The notes: generated from the letters alone by a model not told the origin. 6,863 nucleotides of DNA from Deltaproteobacteria bacterium (GCA_003647375.1 QMMS01000237.1:1-6863); one strand, 5' to 3'; shown: positions 1 to 6,565, numbered from the stretch's first letter. Made by a program: numbers and translations.

Positions 1-6
1 AGGAGG
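1..6 (+). promoter_or_regulatory. Ribosome binding site of the dehydrogenase gene
   Basis: AGGAGG is a full Shine-Dalgarno match, six bases before the ATG at position 13. It fixes the start of the dehydrogenase. Anything further upstream (promoter or operon partners) lies outside the window. Confidence 0.9.
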
Positions 7-12
7 TTTTAC

Positions 13-900
13 ATGAAAATTGCGTTTATTGGAATGGGAACCATGGGGGTACCCATGGCCCTGAATGTTTTAAAGGCCGGCCATGAAGTCGTTGTTCACA
101 ATCGAACCCGGGAAAAAGAGCTGCCTCTGGCAGATGCAGGGGCTTTGCGGGCTGATACGCCAAGGGAGGCTGCCGCCGGTGCCGAGATAATCATTACCTG
201 TGTCAGTGACACCCCGGATGTTGAAGCGATTGTATTGGGGGCTGAAGGCATCATCCAGGCTGCCCGTGCCGGAAGTCTGCTGATCGACATGTCGACCATC
301 AGCCCCACGGCCACACGTCATATGGCCGCAACCCTTATCGAGAAAGAGATTCGTATGATCGATGCACCGGTTTCAGGTGGGTCCGAGGGCGCGCAGAACG
401 GTACGCTGGCCATCATGGTGGGGGGAGAAGCAGAAGATGTTCAACATGCCATGCCCGTGCTGGAAGCCATGGGGAAAACCATCATGCATGTGGGAGGTAT
501 CGGATCCGGACAGATTACCAAGGCCATCAACCAGGTAATTCTTGCCGGAACCTTTATGGGCGTTGCTGAAGGGATGGTTCTGGGAATGAAAGCAGGGCTC
601 GATATGCAGAAGGTCACCGAGGCCATATCCGGTGGCGCGGCAGGGTCCTGGGTGCTGTCAAACCGGGCCATGAATATGGTTAACAATACCTATCCGCTGG
701 GATTCCGCACCAGGCTGCACCACAAGGATCTTCGCATTGCCCTTGAGGCCGCAAGGGATCTGGGTGTAACCCTGCCCGCCAGTGCTTTGATGGATCAGAT
801 CGAAAACGGCATCATCGGCAGGGGGTATGGCGATGAGGATATGTCCGGCATAGCGCGCACGCATCGGGAACTGGCGGGTCTCGACGATTCCACGCATTAG
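13..900 (+). CDS. NAD(P)-dependent beta-hydroxyacid dehydrogenase (3-hydroxyisobutyrate dehydrogenase / tartronate semialdehyde reductase family)
   Basis: Cytoplasmic oxidoreductase of 295 residues, the usual family length, interconverting a beta-hydroxyacid and its semialdehyde. Visible motifs: the N-terminal Rossmann signature GMGTMG (7-12); Asn-Arg-Thr at 30-32 after the second strand, which in relatives such as plant glyoxylate reductase goes with NADP(H) rather than NAD; substrate loop DAPVSGG (117-123); catalytic Lys170 with Asn173 in TKAINQ; and the C-terminal helical domain with HKDL (237-240). The run GGAAGSWVL (207-215) and LHHKDL resemble the GarR-type tartronate semialdehyde reductase branch. 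It lacks the Arg-containing loop of sulfolactaldehyde reductase YihU, so a sulfosugar role is unlikely. The gene converges on the GRE operon with 9 bp between stop codons and need not share its pathway. Family is secure; exact substrate is not. Confidence 0.92.
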   Translation: MKIAFIGMGTMGVPMALNVLKAGHEVVVHNRTREKELPLADAGALRADTPREAAAGAEIIITCVSDTPDVEAIVLGAEGIIQAARAGSLLIDMSTISPTATRHMAATLIEKEIRMIDAPVSGGSEGAQNGTLAIMVGGEAEDVQHAMPVLEAMGKTIMHVGGIGSGQITKAINQVILAGTFMGVAEGMVLGMKAGLDMQKVTEAISGGAAGSWVLSNRAMNMVNNTYPLGFRTRLHHKDLRIALEAARDLGVTLPASALMDQIENGIIGRGYGDEDMSGIARTHRELAGLDDSTH

Positions 901-909
901 CCCGAATAT

Positions 910-1755
910 TTAAAAATCTGTTATAGGTTCAAGTCTCGACTCAGGATAGATCTGCCCATGGCTCGGGGGCATGGAGTTGTAAACCCAATCGATGTCAAGA
1001 ACACCGAGATTGGTCCAGCGATAACGTTTGAATCCACGGAAAACGCCCCGGACAAAAACAGACTGCATTTTTAGATTGAGTCCGAATATGCCGATGCTCG
1101 TCTCGGGGGTAACCTCCTGCAGTTCATCTTGAAATGCCAGGGAAGAAAAAACCAGGCGCCGGCTGTCTGCGGCCTGGCATTGAATGACGGGGATGATTTT
1201 TGGAAACCCGTCACGATCGATACAGGCCAGAAATTTGAGGGCGTCCATCTGGTTGAACAGGCTTTCGGCAAAGGGTTTGAGGATTCGCTGGTTGTCTCCG
1301 GTAATAGCGGCACCTTTGGCAATGCGGGTGGCGACGGCTGCCGGGATGATTTTTGCCATGGGGATTTTCCCCTCACTGCTGATTTCGAGAAGGTCCAGAT
1401 AGTGCACCGTGTTGATACCGAAATAGGCATTGTACCGGAACATGGGCAGGTTGTTATAGATTTCGTATTCAGGGCCGTCTGATTGCTTGTGGGTCCAGCG
1501 GGCTTTGCCCCGCCAGAGCCTTTTGTCCATGGACATAACCAGAAAACCCACAGCCGGATTCAGCTGCATGTAGTATTTGCTGAGTCCGGTGGAGAACTGG
1601 CCCAGCGTCACCTGTCCGGGGTTCGCAGCCATAATGCTGGTGATGAGCGTCACATGGATGTCACCATCCGGATTGATGCATGCCACCAGGCCGATTTTTT
1701 CCGCCGGTGCGAAGGCCTCGAATTCTTCTTGGGTGAAGTTGTTTCTAATCATCAT
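910..1755 (-). CDS. Tandem split-barrel protein, pyridoxamine 5'-phosphate oxidase-like, third gene of the GRE operon
   Basis: A 281-residue soluble protein that looks like two flavin-reductase-type split barrels in one chain. The opening of the first (about 20-38: LVACINPDGD) recurs at about 173-190 (FLACIDRDGF), each followed by beta-rich sequence. The first half runs to about residue 120 and a helical linker occupies about 135-170. Single-domain PNPOx-like proteins are usually 130-220 residues, so the length fits a duplication. Such proteins bind FMN, F420 or heme, or have lost the cofactor; the cofactor here cannot be told. No signal peptide or membrane segment is seen. It starts 37 bp after the activase stop on the same strand, so co-transcription is likely. 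Two consecutive ATGs (1755 and 1752) are possible starts; only a weak AAGAG precedes them. A role such as flavin-dependent protection or handling of the GRE product is speculation. Confidence 0.8.
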   Translation of the reverse strand: MMIRNNFTQEEFEAFAPAEKIGLVACINPDGDIHVTLITSIMAANPGQVTLGQFSTGLSKYYMQLNPAVGFLVMSMDKRLWRGKARWTHKQSDGPEYEIYNNLPMFRYNAYFGINTVHYLDLLEISSEGKIPMAKIIPAAVATRIAKGAAITGDNQRILKPFAESLFNQMDALKFLACIDRDGFPKIIPVIQCQAADSRRLVFSSLAFQDELQEVTPETSIGIFGLNLKMQSVFVRGVFRGFKRYRWTNLGVLDIDWVYNSMPPSHGQIYPESRLEPITDF

Positions 1756-1792
1756 AATAGCTCTTAATTGTTGGGTTTTGGATACTGACGGC

Positions 1793-2764
1793 TTAAAGTG
1801 CTAAGTTTCCCAATTGGACAGCACCGCTCCAATGGACGCTACCCGGATCGACACCGGATGTTTTTGCTGCCGATACCAACGCATCGATCTGCTCCTGATC
1901 CAGCAGGGTTTCATCCTGAAACTGCCAGGTCAATCCGAGTCGTTTGTATTTGTCTCTGCAAAGATTATTAAAACTGCAAAGTTCCCATCGTTTGACCTGG
2001 CCGCGCAGATGCCGGGCAATCCAGTTTCCGATACCGCTGATGTTTTTCACAGTGCCCGTGGCGCCCGGCACCAGGGGTGTCCGGATCCAGAGACTCTCCG
2101 GATATAGATGGGTTTCAATATATCGGGAAACGTGCATCAGGTTGTCCAGAATGATCTGGTTGTCGCTTCCAGTAAAGAATTTGTGCCGGGCAGCATCGAT
2201 GTCCTTGATGTCAAAGAGAACCAGGGTCGAATAGGGAAGGAGCCTGTCCAGGGCTTTGGGGCTGCATAAACCACAGGTGTCCAGTGCCGTGTGAATGCCC
2301 TGGGCACGGATTTCTTTTAAAAAATCGGCCACAAAACCGGTCTGTAGAGTGGGTTCTCCGCCGGATACGGTTATCCCGCCACCCGATTTTTCAAAATAGA
2401 CCCGGTCTTTGAGAACTTCATGCACAAGATCTTCTATTGCCCATGGGCGGCCCAATTGTTCCAGGGCGGTGGAGGGACAGGTCTCGACACAGGCACCGCA
2501 GCCATCGCATAAGTTACGATCGATGCAGATACCCTCCGGTGTCAGAGTCAGGGCGCTTTGGGGACATGTGTCGAGACAGGTCTTGCATGCGATACATCGT
2601 GAGTCGATCCAGTGGATCTGGGGTTTGGGTGAAATACTTTCCGGGTTATGGCACCAGGTGCAGGCGAGGCTGCAGCCCTTGAAAAAAACAGTTGTTCGAA
2701 GCCCCGGCCCATCTTCGGTGGACATGCGCTGGATTTCGAGAACGAGGCCGATTTTGTTTTTCAT
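1793..2764 (-). CDS. Glycyl radical enzyme activating protein (radical SAM, PflA/HpdA type with two extra ferredoxin clusters)
   Basis: Activase of 323 residues that reductively cleaves S-adenosylmethionine and abstracts a hydrogen from the glycine of its partner GRE. The radical-SAM motif is C31-x3-C35-x2-C38 (CSLACTWC). A ferredoxin-like insert follows with two complete 4Fe-4S motifs, C57-x2-C60-x2-C63-x3-C67 and C86-x2-C89-x2-C92-x3-C96. The SAM-binding GGE motif is at 135-137 in VSGGEP. This architecture is typical of activases of non-PFL GREs (glycerol dehydratase, choline lyase, 4-hydroxyphenylacetate decarboxylase, benzylsuccinate synthase); PflA itself is shorter and lacks the insert. 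The gene lies 316 bp downstream of the GRE on the same strand, and the pairing is confident. The start fits the family N-terminus (MKNKIGLVLEIQRMSTEDGPG-like), but no Shine-Dalgarno sequence precedes it, so low or unusual translation initiation is possible. Confidence 0.96.
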   Translation of the reverse strand: MKNKIGLVLEIQRMSTEDGPGLRTTVFFKGCSLACTWCHNPESISPKPQIHWIDSRCIACKTCLDTCPQSALTLTPEGICIDRNLCDGCGACVETCPSTALEQLGRPWAIEDLVHEVLKDRVYFEKSGGGITVSGGEPTLQTGFVADFLKEIRAQGIHTALDTCGLCSPKALDRLLPYSTLVLFDIKDIDAARHKFFTGSDNQIILDNLMHVSRYIETHLYPESLWIRTPLVPGATGTVKNISGIGNWIARHLRGQVKRWELCSFNNLCRDKYKRLGLTWQFQDETLLDQEQIDALVSAAKTSGVDPGSVHWSGAVQLGNLAL

Positions 2765-2814
2765 GTGTTTGGTATTTAGTACTTTGTATTTTGTGTTGGG
2801 TGTTTAGTGTTGGG
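2765..2814 (-). promoter_or_regulatory. Nearly G-free leader in front of the activase, without a Shine-Dalgarno sequence
   Basis: Read as activase mRNA, the 50 bases before the ATG contain a single G (complement of C2782) and consist of A, C and U. No purine-rich ribosome-binding motif is present. On the plus strand GTGTTGGG occurs twice, at 2793-2800 and 2807-2814, so the tract is itself internally repetitive. An unstructured A/C-rich leader can still support initiation, so it may set a low activase level relative to the GRE. That role is inference; the composition is seen directly. Confidence 0.6.
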
Positions 2815-2830
2815 CGGTTAGCAACCTAAT

Positions 2831-2859
2831 AGTCTACAGTCTAAAAGCCTACAGCCTAT
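2831..2859. repeat. Short degenerate tandem repeat, four units of AGYCTAM
   Basis: AGTCTAC (2831-2837), AGTCTAAA (2838-2845), AGCCTAC (2846-2852) and AGCCTAT (2853-2859) lie head to tail in the GRE-activase gap. The pattern looks like a two-step duplication with a T-to-C difference between the first and second pair. No function can be assigned. Confidence 0.6.
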
Positions 2860-2880
2860 CCCCTCGGACCCTTTTGTTTA

Positions 2881-3086
2881 TTTTGGTTTGATTGATCGTC
2901 GAGGTTGCCGCAGATACAAGGAAGATGCTGTTTTGCTATAGCCGCCTATGCGTAACGGCATCTGACGCTGTAGGTGCGGTAAGATCGGCGATCCCGAAGG
3001 GTTTTAAATTTTAAAAATAAAATCGATAGAATTCATATATTAAAGATAAAAATATTCATTTAAAATTTGAAACAATCAAACTAAAA
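2881..3086. other. Structured element between GRE and activase: potential three-way junction bounded by a 14-bp inverted repeat
   Basis: Four sets of complementary arms nest without conflict. P1 pairs 2881-2893 with 3074-3086. P2 pairs 2894-2911 with 2976-2993 (14 Watson-Crick pairs, 2 G-T, 2 mismatches) and is extended by an inner hairpin 2923-2931 with 2955-2963. P3 pairs 3001-3015 with 3059-3073. P1 abuts P2 and P3 abuts P1 with no unpaired base; only 2994-3000 links P2 to P3. The five non-Watson-Crick pairs (2885/3082, 2899/2988, 2907/2980, 2929/2957, 3005/3069) are all G-U if the plus strand is the RNA, and A-C mismatches if the minus strand is. P1 overlaps the GRE stop codon (3081-3083) and last codon. 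The element could be a structured RNA, a regulatory mRNA fold, or a small MITE-like insertion with terminal inverted repeats; no target duplication is apparent. Confidence 0.6.
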
Positions 3087-5597
3087 TCGACAGTGGCTGA
3101 CCCTCTCTATCACCTCATCCTGGAGTTCTTTGCCCACGGTCGTAAAATAAGCATTGTACCCGGTAATTCGCACAAGCAGGTGCCGATAATCCATGGGATT
3201 TTTCTGGGCGTCTCTCAGCATTTCCGGATCGAGCATGTTGACCTGGAGTGCCGTGCCGCCGTTTTCTGTATATCCTTTTAAAAAGGCTTTAAACTTTTGC
3301 TTATGTTCCGGATCTTTCAGGATGGACGGGTTGAAGGTTATGGTGTGGCTGGCGCCATTGGGAAGGCAGTTGACATATCCATTGAAATTTCCTTCACCAT
3401 CCAGCGCTTTGCCCCCCAACACTTTTCCCACCGAATTGGCATTGGATGTGGGGCCGTTGATGTCGGCACCATTGGAAGGGCATATGGCATTGGAAAGAAA
3501 CTGCCCTTTTGTTCGGCCGTTGGCACTGGCTGCCATGACATATCCATCACCGGCCCAGTAATTCCAGCTGAGCATGCCGGGTCTGAATTGGCGATGGGTG
3601 GACCGGGTTTTATGCTGCCAGGTTTCCCGGCACCAGAGGTCCATGACCTGTTTTGCCAGGGCATCGGCGGCATCATCGTCCTGACCGTATTTGGGGGCCT
3701 TGTTCCTGGCCATGGCCTGAAGCTTTTCATGACCCTGCCAGTTATTTCTGAGCGCTTGAATGAGTTCAGACATGCTGCAGATCTGTTTGTCGAATACCAG
3801 ATATTTTATAGCGAGAAGGGAATCGACGGTCGTGGCATACGTAACGGCTTCCAGGGTGGTAAAATTGATTTCGGCGCCGCCCTGGGTCACATCCAGGCCC
3901 TTTTCCTCACACCCCTTGACCAGGCAGGACAGGTATGGCGTGGTAAGAAAGTCGGCCCGAACCGATTCAGAGGCTTCGTAGACGCCCACGCTTTTTTCAA
4001 TGATATAAACTGTCTGTTTTTCGTATGAATTCCAAAAGTCTTCAAATGTCTTAAACCCGCTTGCATCGCCGGTTTTGGGGCCATCCTGCTTGATTTTTTC
4101 GGGTGTGCCCTTCATGGGATCGACAAATGGGATCAGGTCTCTGCCCCCGGTCAGGGCGAGCTCAACCGCTTTGAGAAGATTCAGGTTCACATCCACTGTG
4201 CCGGACCGATCATTGCCCACCATGGTATTTTCCAGACAGCCCACCGGTGCGTACTCATGCACGTTTGATTCGTTGATCAGGTGGGTGATGCCGGCCTTCT
4301 TGGCTTCCAGGATCATACCGGCCATGGATCTTTCATCGAAGTTGATCAGAAACGGGGCGCCCTGGCTCCCGGATATCATATCGATGACCTTGTCCAGGAA
4401 GTCGTCCGGCGAATTGCGGTGCAACCGGACATTCGGTTTCGGTTCCAGAATGGGCGTCATTTCATCGATGACCTCAAGGAACATGTAGGTCAGTTCGTTG
4501 GTCATGTCCTTGCCATCTTTTCCCATGCCGGAAAGGGTGAGAAGCTGACCAAAGCCTGCAGTGATGCCCTGATTCCCGTTGCGAATCATGGCGTCGTAGG
4601 CGGTATTGCAGTGGAACCAGAAGCATTTGAGAATTTCTTTTGCAAACTCCCGATTCATGCCCTGACTGCTTGAATATTCCCAATAGGGCAGCAGGTACTG
4701 GTCAATACGCCCGAAGGAAACACCCGGGCCGGGGTAGTTTTCATCACTCATGACGAGCATGTGCGTCAGCCAGAGGGATTGTATGGCTTCCCAGAAGGTC
4801 CTGGCCGGTTCCCAGGGGACTGTTGCAAGGTTTCGAGCCATCTCAGAAAGTTCGGTAGCACGTTCCGGGTCGGTTTCTTCTGTTGCCAGTTGCGCGCAGA
4901 GTCGGGTGTATTGTTCGGCCAGGTCTCCGGGCAGGGTGGCGGCGGTCATCATGGCCTTGAGCTGGCTGCCTTTTTGGCCCTTTTGATTTTGGGGATCTAA
5001 CTGGTTGTAGGAGCTCTCTAACGATTCGTAAATACCCTTCCAGCCGATTTTAAGGGCATGTTCATAACCGGGAATGAGGTGGCCGCTGGTGGCGCCGGCA
5101 TTGCCGTAACCATGGTCATGAAACCATTTCATTTCGGCGCGGGCACCCTTTTTACCTACTACTCGCTGGTCATAGGACTCACGTTCTTTTTTGGTAAAGC
5201 AGGTGGAGGTAATGACATTGAATCTGGCGCCGGCGATGAGATCTCCGGGCAACATCTCCTGGGGGACATGTTTCACCATGACCTCCTTGAGAAACCATGC
5301 CTTTCTTTGGGGCAGGGGCCATGTCCAGAAGTCATCGTGGAGTTCAATATTCCTGGCCGCCTGATGGTAGCCGCCGCCCAGGGTGTCTATGAGCATATAG
5401 ACTTCCGGAACAATATAGTAGGTCATTTCCTGGTACTGCAGGTCCCAGGGGGTACCGGTGGACCAGGCCGTGTACTCGTTGTTCCAGCTTCGTTTGCAGC
5501 CTTGAAAATAGTAGTCTCGCAACCAGGTGATGCGAGGGGAGAGTCTTTGGGGCTCCTTGATGGTGTATTCGGTTTTTTCAGCAAGGGAAACATTCAT
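3081..5597 (-). CDS. Glycyl radical enzyme of the pyruvate formate-lyase superfamily, substrate unassigned (decarboxylase/eliminase type)
   Basis: Catalytic subunit of 838 residues, cytoplasmic and oxygen-sensitive. The glycyl radical loop at the C-terminus is VRITGYNA with Gly813 as the radical site. The catalytic cysteine is Cys454 in PVGCLE, with Glu456 two residues on. A Cys-x-Glu pair is characteristic of dehydratases, C-N and C-S lyases and arylacetate decarboxylases; GCLE in particular is what I recall from 4-hydroxyphenylacetate decarboxylase (HpdB). Other family landmarks are GHLIPGYEHALKIGWKGI (172-189), SFGRIDQYLLPYW (294-306), and NVRLHRNSPDDFL (389-401) before the Cys loop. The N-terminus is rich in aromatic residues (for example FWTWP at 90-94). 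Residues 441-456 match no subfamily I can name with confidence. No HpdC-like or Bss-type small subunit is encoded nearby. An ideal GGAGGA precedes the ATG. Candidate reactions include decarboxylation of an arylacetate (phenylacetate decarboxylase PhdB type), dehydration or sulfonate C-S cleavage; none is proven. Confidence 0.95.
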   Translation of the reverse strand: MNVSLAEKTEYTIKEPQRLSPRITWLRDYYFQGCKRSWNNEYTAWSTGTPWDLQYQEMTYYIVPEVYMLIDTLGGGYHQAARNIELHDDFWTWPLPQRKAWFLKEVMVKHVPQEMLPGDLIAGARFNVITSTCFTKKERESYDQRVVGKKGARAEMKWFHDHGYGNAGATSGHLIPGYEHALKIGWKGIYESLESSYNQLDPQNQKGQKGSQLKAMMTAATLPGDLAEQYTRLCAQLATEETDPERATELSEMARNLATVPWEPARTFWEAIQSLWLTHMLVMSDENYPGPGVSFGRIDQYLLPYWEYSSSQGMNREFAKEILKCFWFHCNTAYDAMIRNGNQGITAGFGQLLTLSGMGKDGKDMTNELTYMFLEVIDEMTPILEPKPNVRLHRNSPDDFLDKVIDMISGSQGAPFLINFDERSMAGMILEAKKAGITHLINESNVHEYAPVGCLENTMVGNDRSGTVDVNLNLLKAVELALTGGRDLIPFVDPMKGTPEKIKQDGPKTGDASGFKTFEDFWNSYEKQTVYIIEKSVGVYEASESVRADFLTTPYLSCLVKGCEEKGLDVTQGGAEINFTTLEAVTYATTVDSLLAIKYLVFDKQICSMSELIQALRNNWQGHEKLQAMARNKAPKYGQDDDAADALAKQVMDLWCRETWQHKTRSTHRQFRPGMLSWNYWAGDGYVMAASANGRTKGQFLSNAICPSNGADINGPTSNANSVGKVLGGKALDGEGNFNGYVNCLPNGASHTITFNPSILKDPEHKQKFKAFLKGYTENGGTALQVNMLDPEMLRDAQKNPMDYRHLLVRITGYNAYFTTVGKELQDEVIERVSHCRF

Positions 5598-5602
5598 GTC
5601 TA

Positions 5603-5608
5603 TCCTCC
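5603..5608 (-). promoter_or_regulatory. Strong ribosome binding site of the GRE
   Basis: On the minus strand GGAGGA lies five bases before the GRE ATG (5597-5595). It is a near-perfect Shine-Dalgarno sequence at good spacing and fixes the start codon. It contrasts with the activase, which has none, and fits high GRE and low activase synthesis. Confidence 0.85.
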
Positions 5609-5635
5609 TGTCAAAATTGTACCTGAATGCCGGAT

Positions 5636-5657
5636 GTTATCACAGGATTACGATAAC
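5636..5657. promoter_or_regulatory. Perfect palindromic site GTTATC-N10-GATAAC upstream of the GRE
   Basis: Two 6-bp arms (5636-5641 and 5652-5657) separated by 10 bases sit in the 78-bp gap between the PilZ stop and the GRE start, about 40-60 bp before the GRE ATG. Symmetry and position suit the operator of a dimeric regulator. There is no run of T after it on either strand, so it is not a classic intrinsic terminator. A 6-bp match this close could also arise by chance. Confidence 0.4.
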
Positions 5658-5675
5658 TGGGGATGATTGGAGGGA

Positions 5676-6191
5676 TCACATGATCGCTTGATGATGTCTT
5701 TGACTTAGTATGTAGGAGCCTATGGTGTGGTCTCCCTGTTCCGAATCATCAAATTCAGCCCCTATATAATCTTCGCTAATATGCTTGGCATATGCGGTCT
5801 TTTGAATATGCGTCTCGCCTTTGTCACTGAGATGAAAAGCAACAAGAATCGGATCATCAAAGTAATAGTCGGATGTTTTGATGGTTCTATTTGGATGAGA
5901 TTTGATTTTTAACCCACTGGATGACAAATCGACAACTCTCATGGCGCAACCTTCTGAAGATCTCCTTGCCCCCACCTGACTGCAAATACATGGAACATTT
6001 ATAGCCATTCTATAGTGTTTTCTTCTTTCAAGGATGGATGTCCATGAACATCCGCATATGCACGTTGACTTCACTTTTGTCCGGTTGTTGCATTTTATGT
6101 ATTTTGAAACAGTTACCGTTTTTGATTTAATACAGTTTGGGCAAATAAATGTGGCCTCATTTGATTTGTTTATATGGACTGTCTTAATCAT
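5676..6191 (-). CDS. PilZ-domain protein with N-terminal zinc-ribbon-like motif, probable c-di-GMP receptor
   Basis: A 171-residue soluble protein. Residues 15-50 carry C17-x2-C20 (CPNC) and C44-x-C46-x-C48 (CICGC), a zinc-ribbon-like module. The PilZ domain follows: the Arg motif RKHYR (Arg57-x3-Arg61), then Asp88-x-Ser90-x2-Gly93 in DLSSSG, the two signatures that contact cyclic di-GMP, and the closing strand-helix segment IGAEFDDS...IGSYIL (143-161). Both binding motifs are intact, so ligand binding is expected. Proteins with this CPxC/CxCG plus PilZ layout are, as I recall, common in Deltaproteobacteria; their outputs are mostly unknown. It lies 78 bp upstream of the GRE on the same strand and could share its transcript, though a functional link is not shown. 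Base composition is visibly more AT-rich than that of the GRE operon. The ATG at 6191 is preceded by GGGG about nine bases away, a modest ribosome-binding site. Confidence 0.88.
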   Translation of the reverse strand: MIKTVHINKSNEATFICPNCIKSKTVTVSKYIKCNNRTKVKSTCICGCSWTSILERRKHYRMAINVPCICSQVGARRSSEGCAMRVVDLSSSGLKIKSHPNRTIKTSDYYFDDPILVAFHLSDKGETHIQKTAYAKHISEDYIGAEFDDSEQGDHTIGSYILSQRHHQAIM

Positions 6192-6283
6192 TTCACCATC
6201 CCCGACAAAGATTTACTTTATCAACAATTGAACAGTATTTATTTTACAGCCCACCGTATCATAAAACCAAATTCTTTTATAAT

Positions 6284-6565
6284 AAATTTTTGGGATTATA
6301 ACCAATAAAAAGGTAACCCCGAAAGCGGATGGGTGATCCCTGTGCGAAAGTGAAACTGTCTGAGGTCCATAGAGCCCGTTATGCCGAACAGTTTGTAAAT
6401 ATAACCAGATAAACACATCCGGTATTCAAAGTACAAAATTCATTTTAAAGATATGGCCCTGTTCGGCATTACGGTCTCTTGGGAGCGAGTTTTTCACGTT
6501 CGCACAGGGATTATCCATCCGCGGATACCACCAACCTTCTTTTGGGTTATAATCCCGTAAAATTT
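6284..6565. repeat. Large imperfect inverted repeat (foldback element), arms about 105 bp, AT-rich centre of 67 bp
   Basis: The left arm (6284-6391) is repeated in reverse complement as the right arm (6459-6565). Identical blocks: 6292-6303 with 6545-6556 (12 bp), 6325-6332 with 6515-6522 (8 bp), 6336-6348 with 6499-6511 (13 bp), 6350-6355 with 6492-6497 (6 bp), and 6381-6391 with 6459-6469 (11 bp). The outer AAATTTT tract also matches on both sides. Divergent stretches of similar length lie between the blocks. The centre, 6392-6458, is AT-rich and has no gene. This could be a MITE-like palindromic element or two inverted copies of a dispersed 100-bp repeat. No transposase is present. The AT-rich stretch 6192-6283 before it is the upstream region of the PilZ gene; I see no convincing promoter there. 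Confidence 0.8.

Noticed and set aside
13..900. Sulfolactaldehyde reductase (YihU-type) feeding a sulfonate-cleaving GRE
   Set aside because: The substrate loop is the canonical DAPVSGG rather than the Arg-containing loop I recall for YihU, and the gene is convergent with the GRE operon rather than part of it.
895..915. Bidirectional terminator between the convergent dehydrogenase and split-barrel genes
   Set aside because: The gap is 9 bp and I see no hairpin or T-run there or just inside either gene.
2765..3080. Small GRE subunit gene (HpdC or Bss-type) between GRE and activase
   Set aside because: No open frame with cysteine-rich small-subunit features or a ribosome-binding site exists in the gap on the operon strand.
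3297..4028. Plus-strand open frame of 243 codons inside the GRE
   Set aside because: It lies entirely antisense to a gene with all GRE signature residues, has no ribosome-binding site and no recognisable motif; the same applies to 5058-5666.
5609..5625. Promoter -10 box TACAAT on the minus strand before the GRE
   Set aside because: The hexamer is good, but no matching -35 lies 16-18 bp upstream and transcription would begin almost on the Shine-Dalgarno sequence.
5598..5675. Sigma-54 promoter for the GRE
   Set aside because: No GG-N10-GC pair in TGGCAC/TTGCA context is found in the gap.
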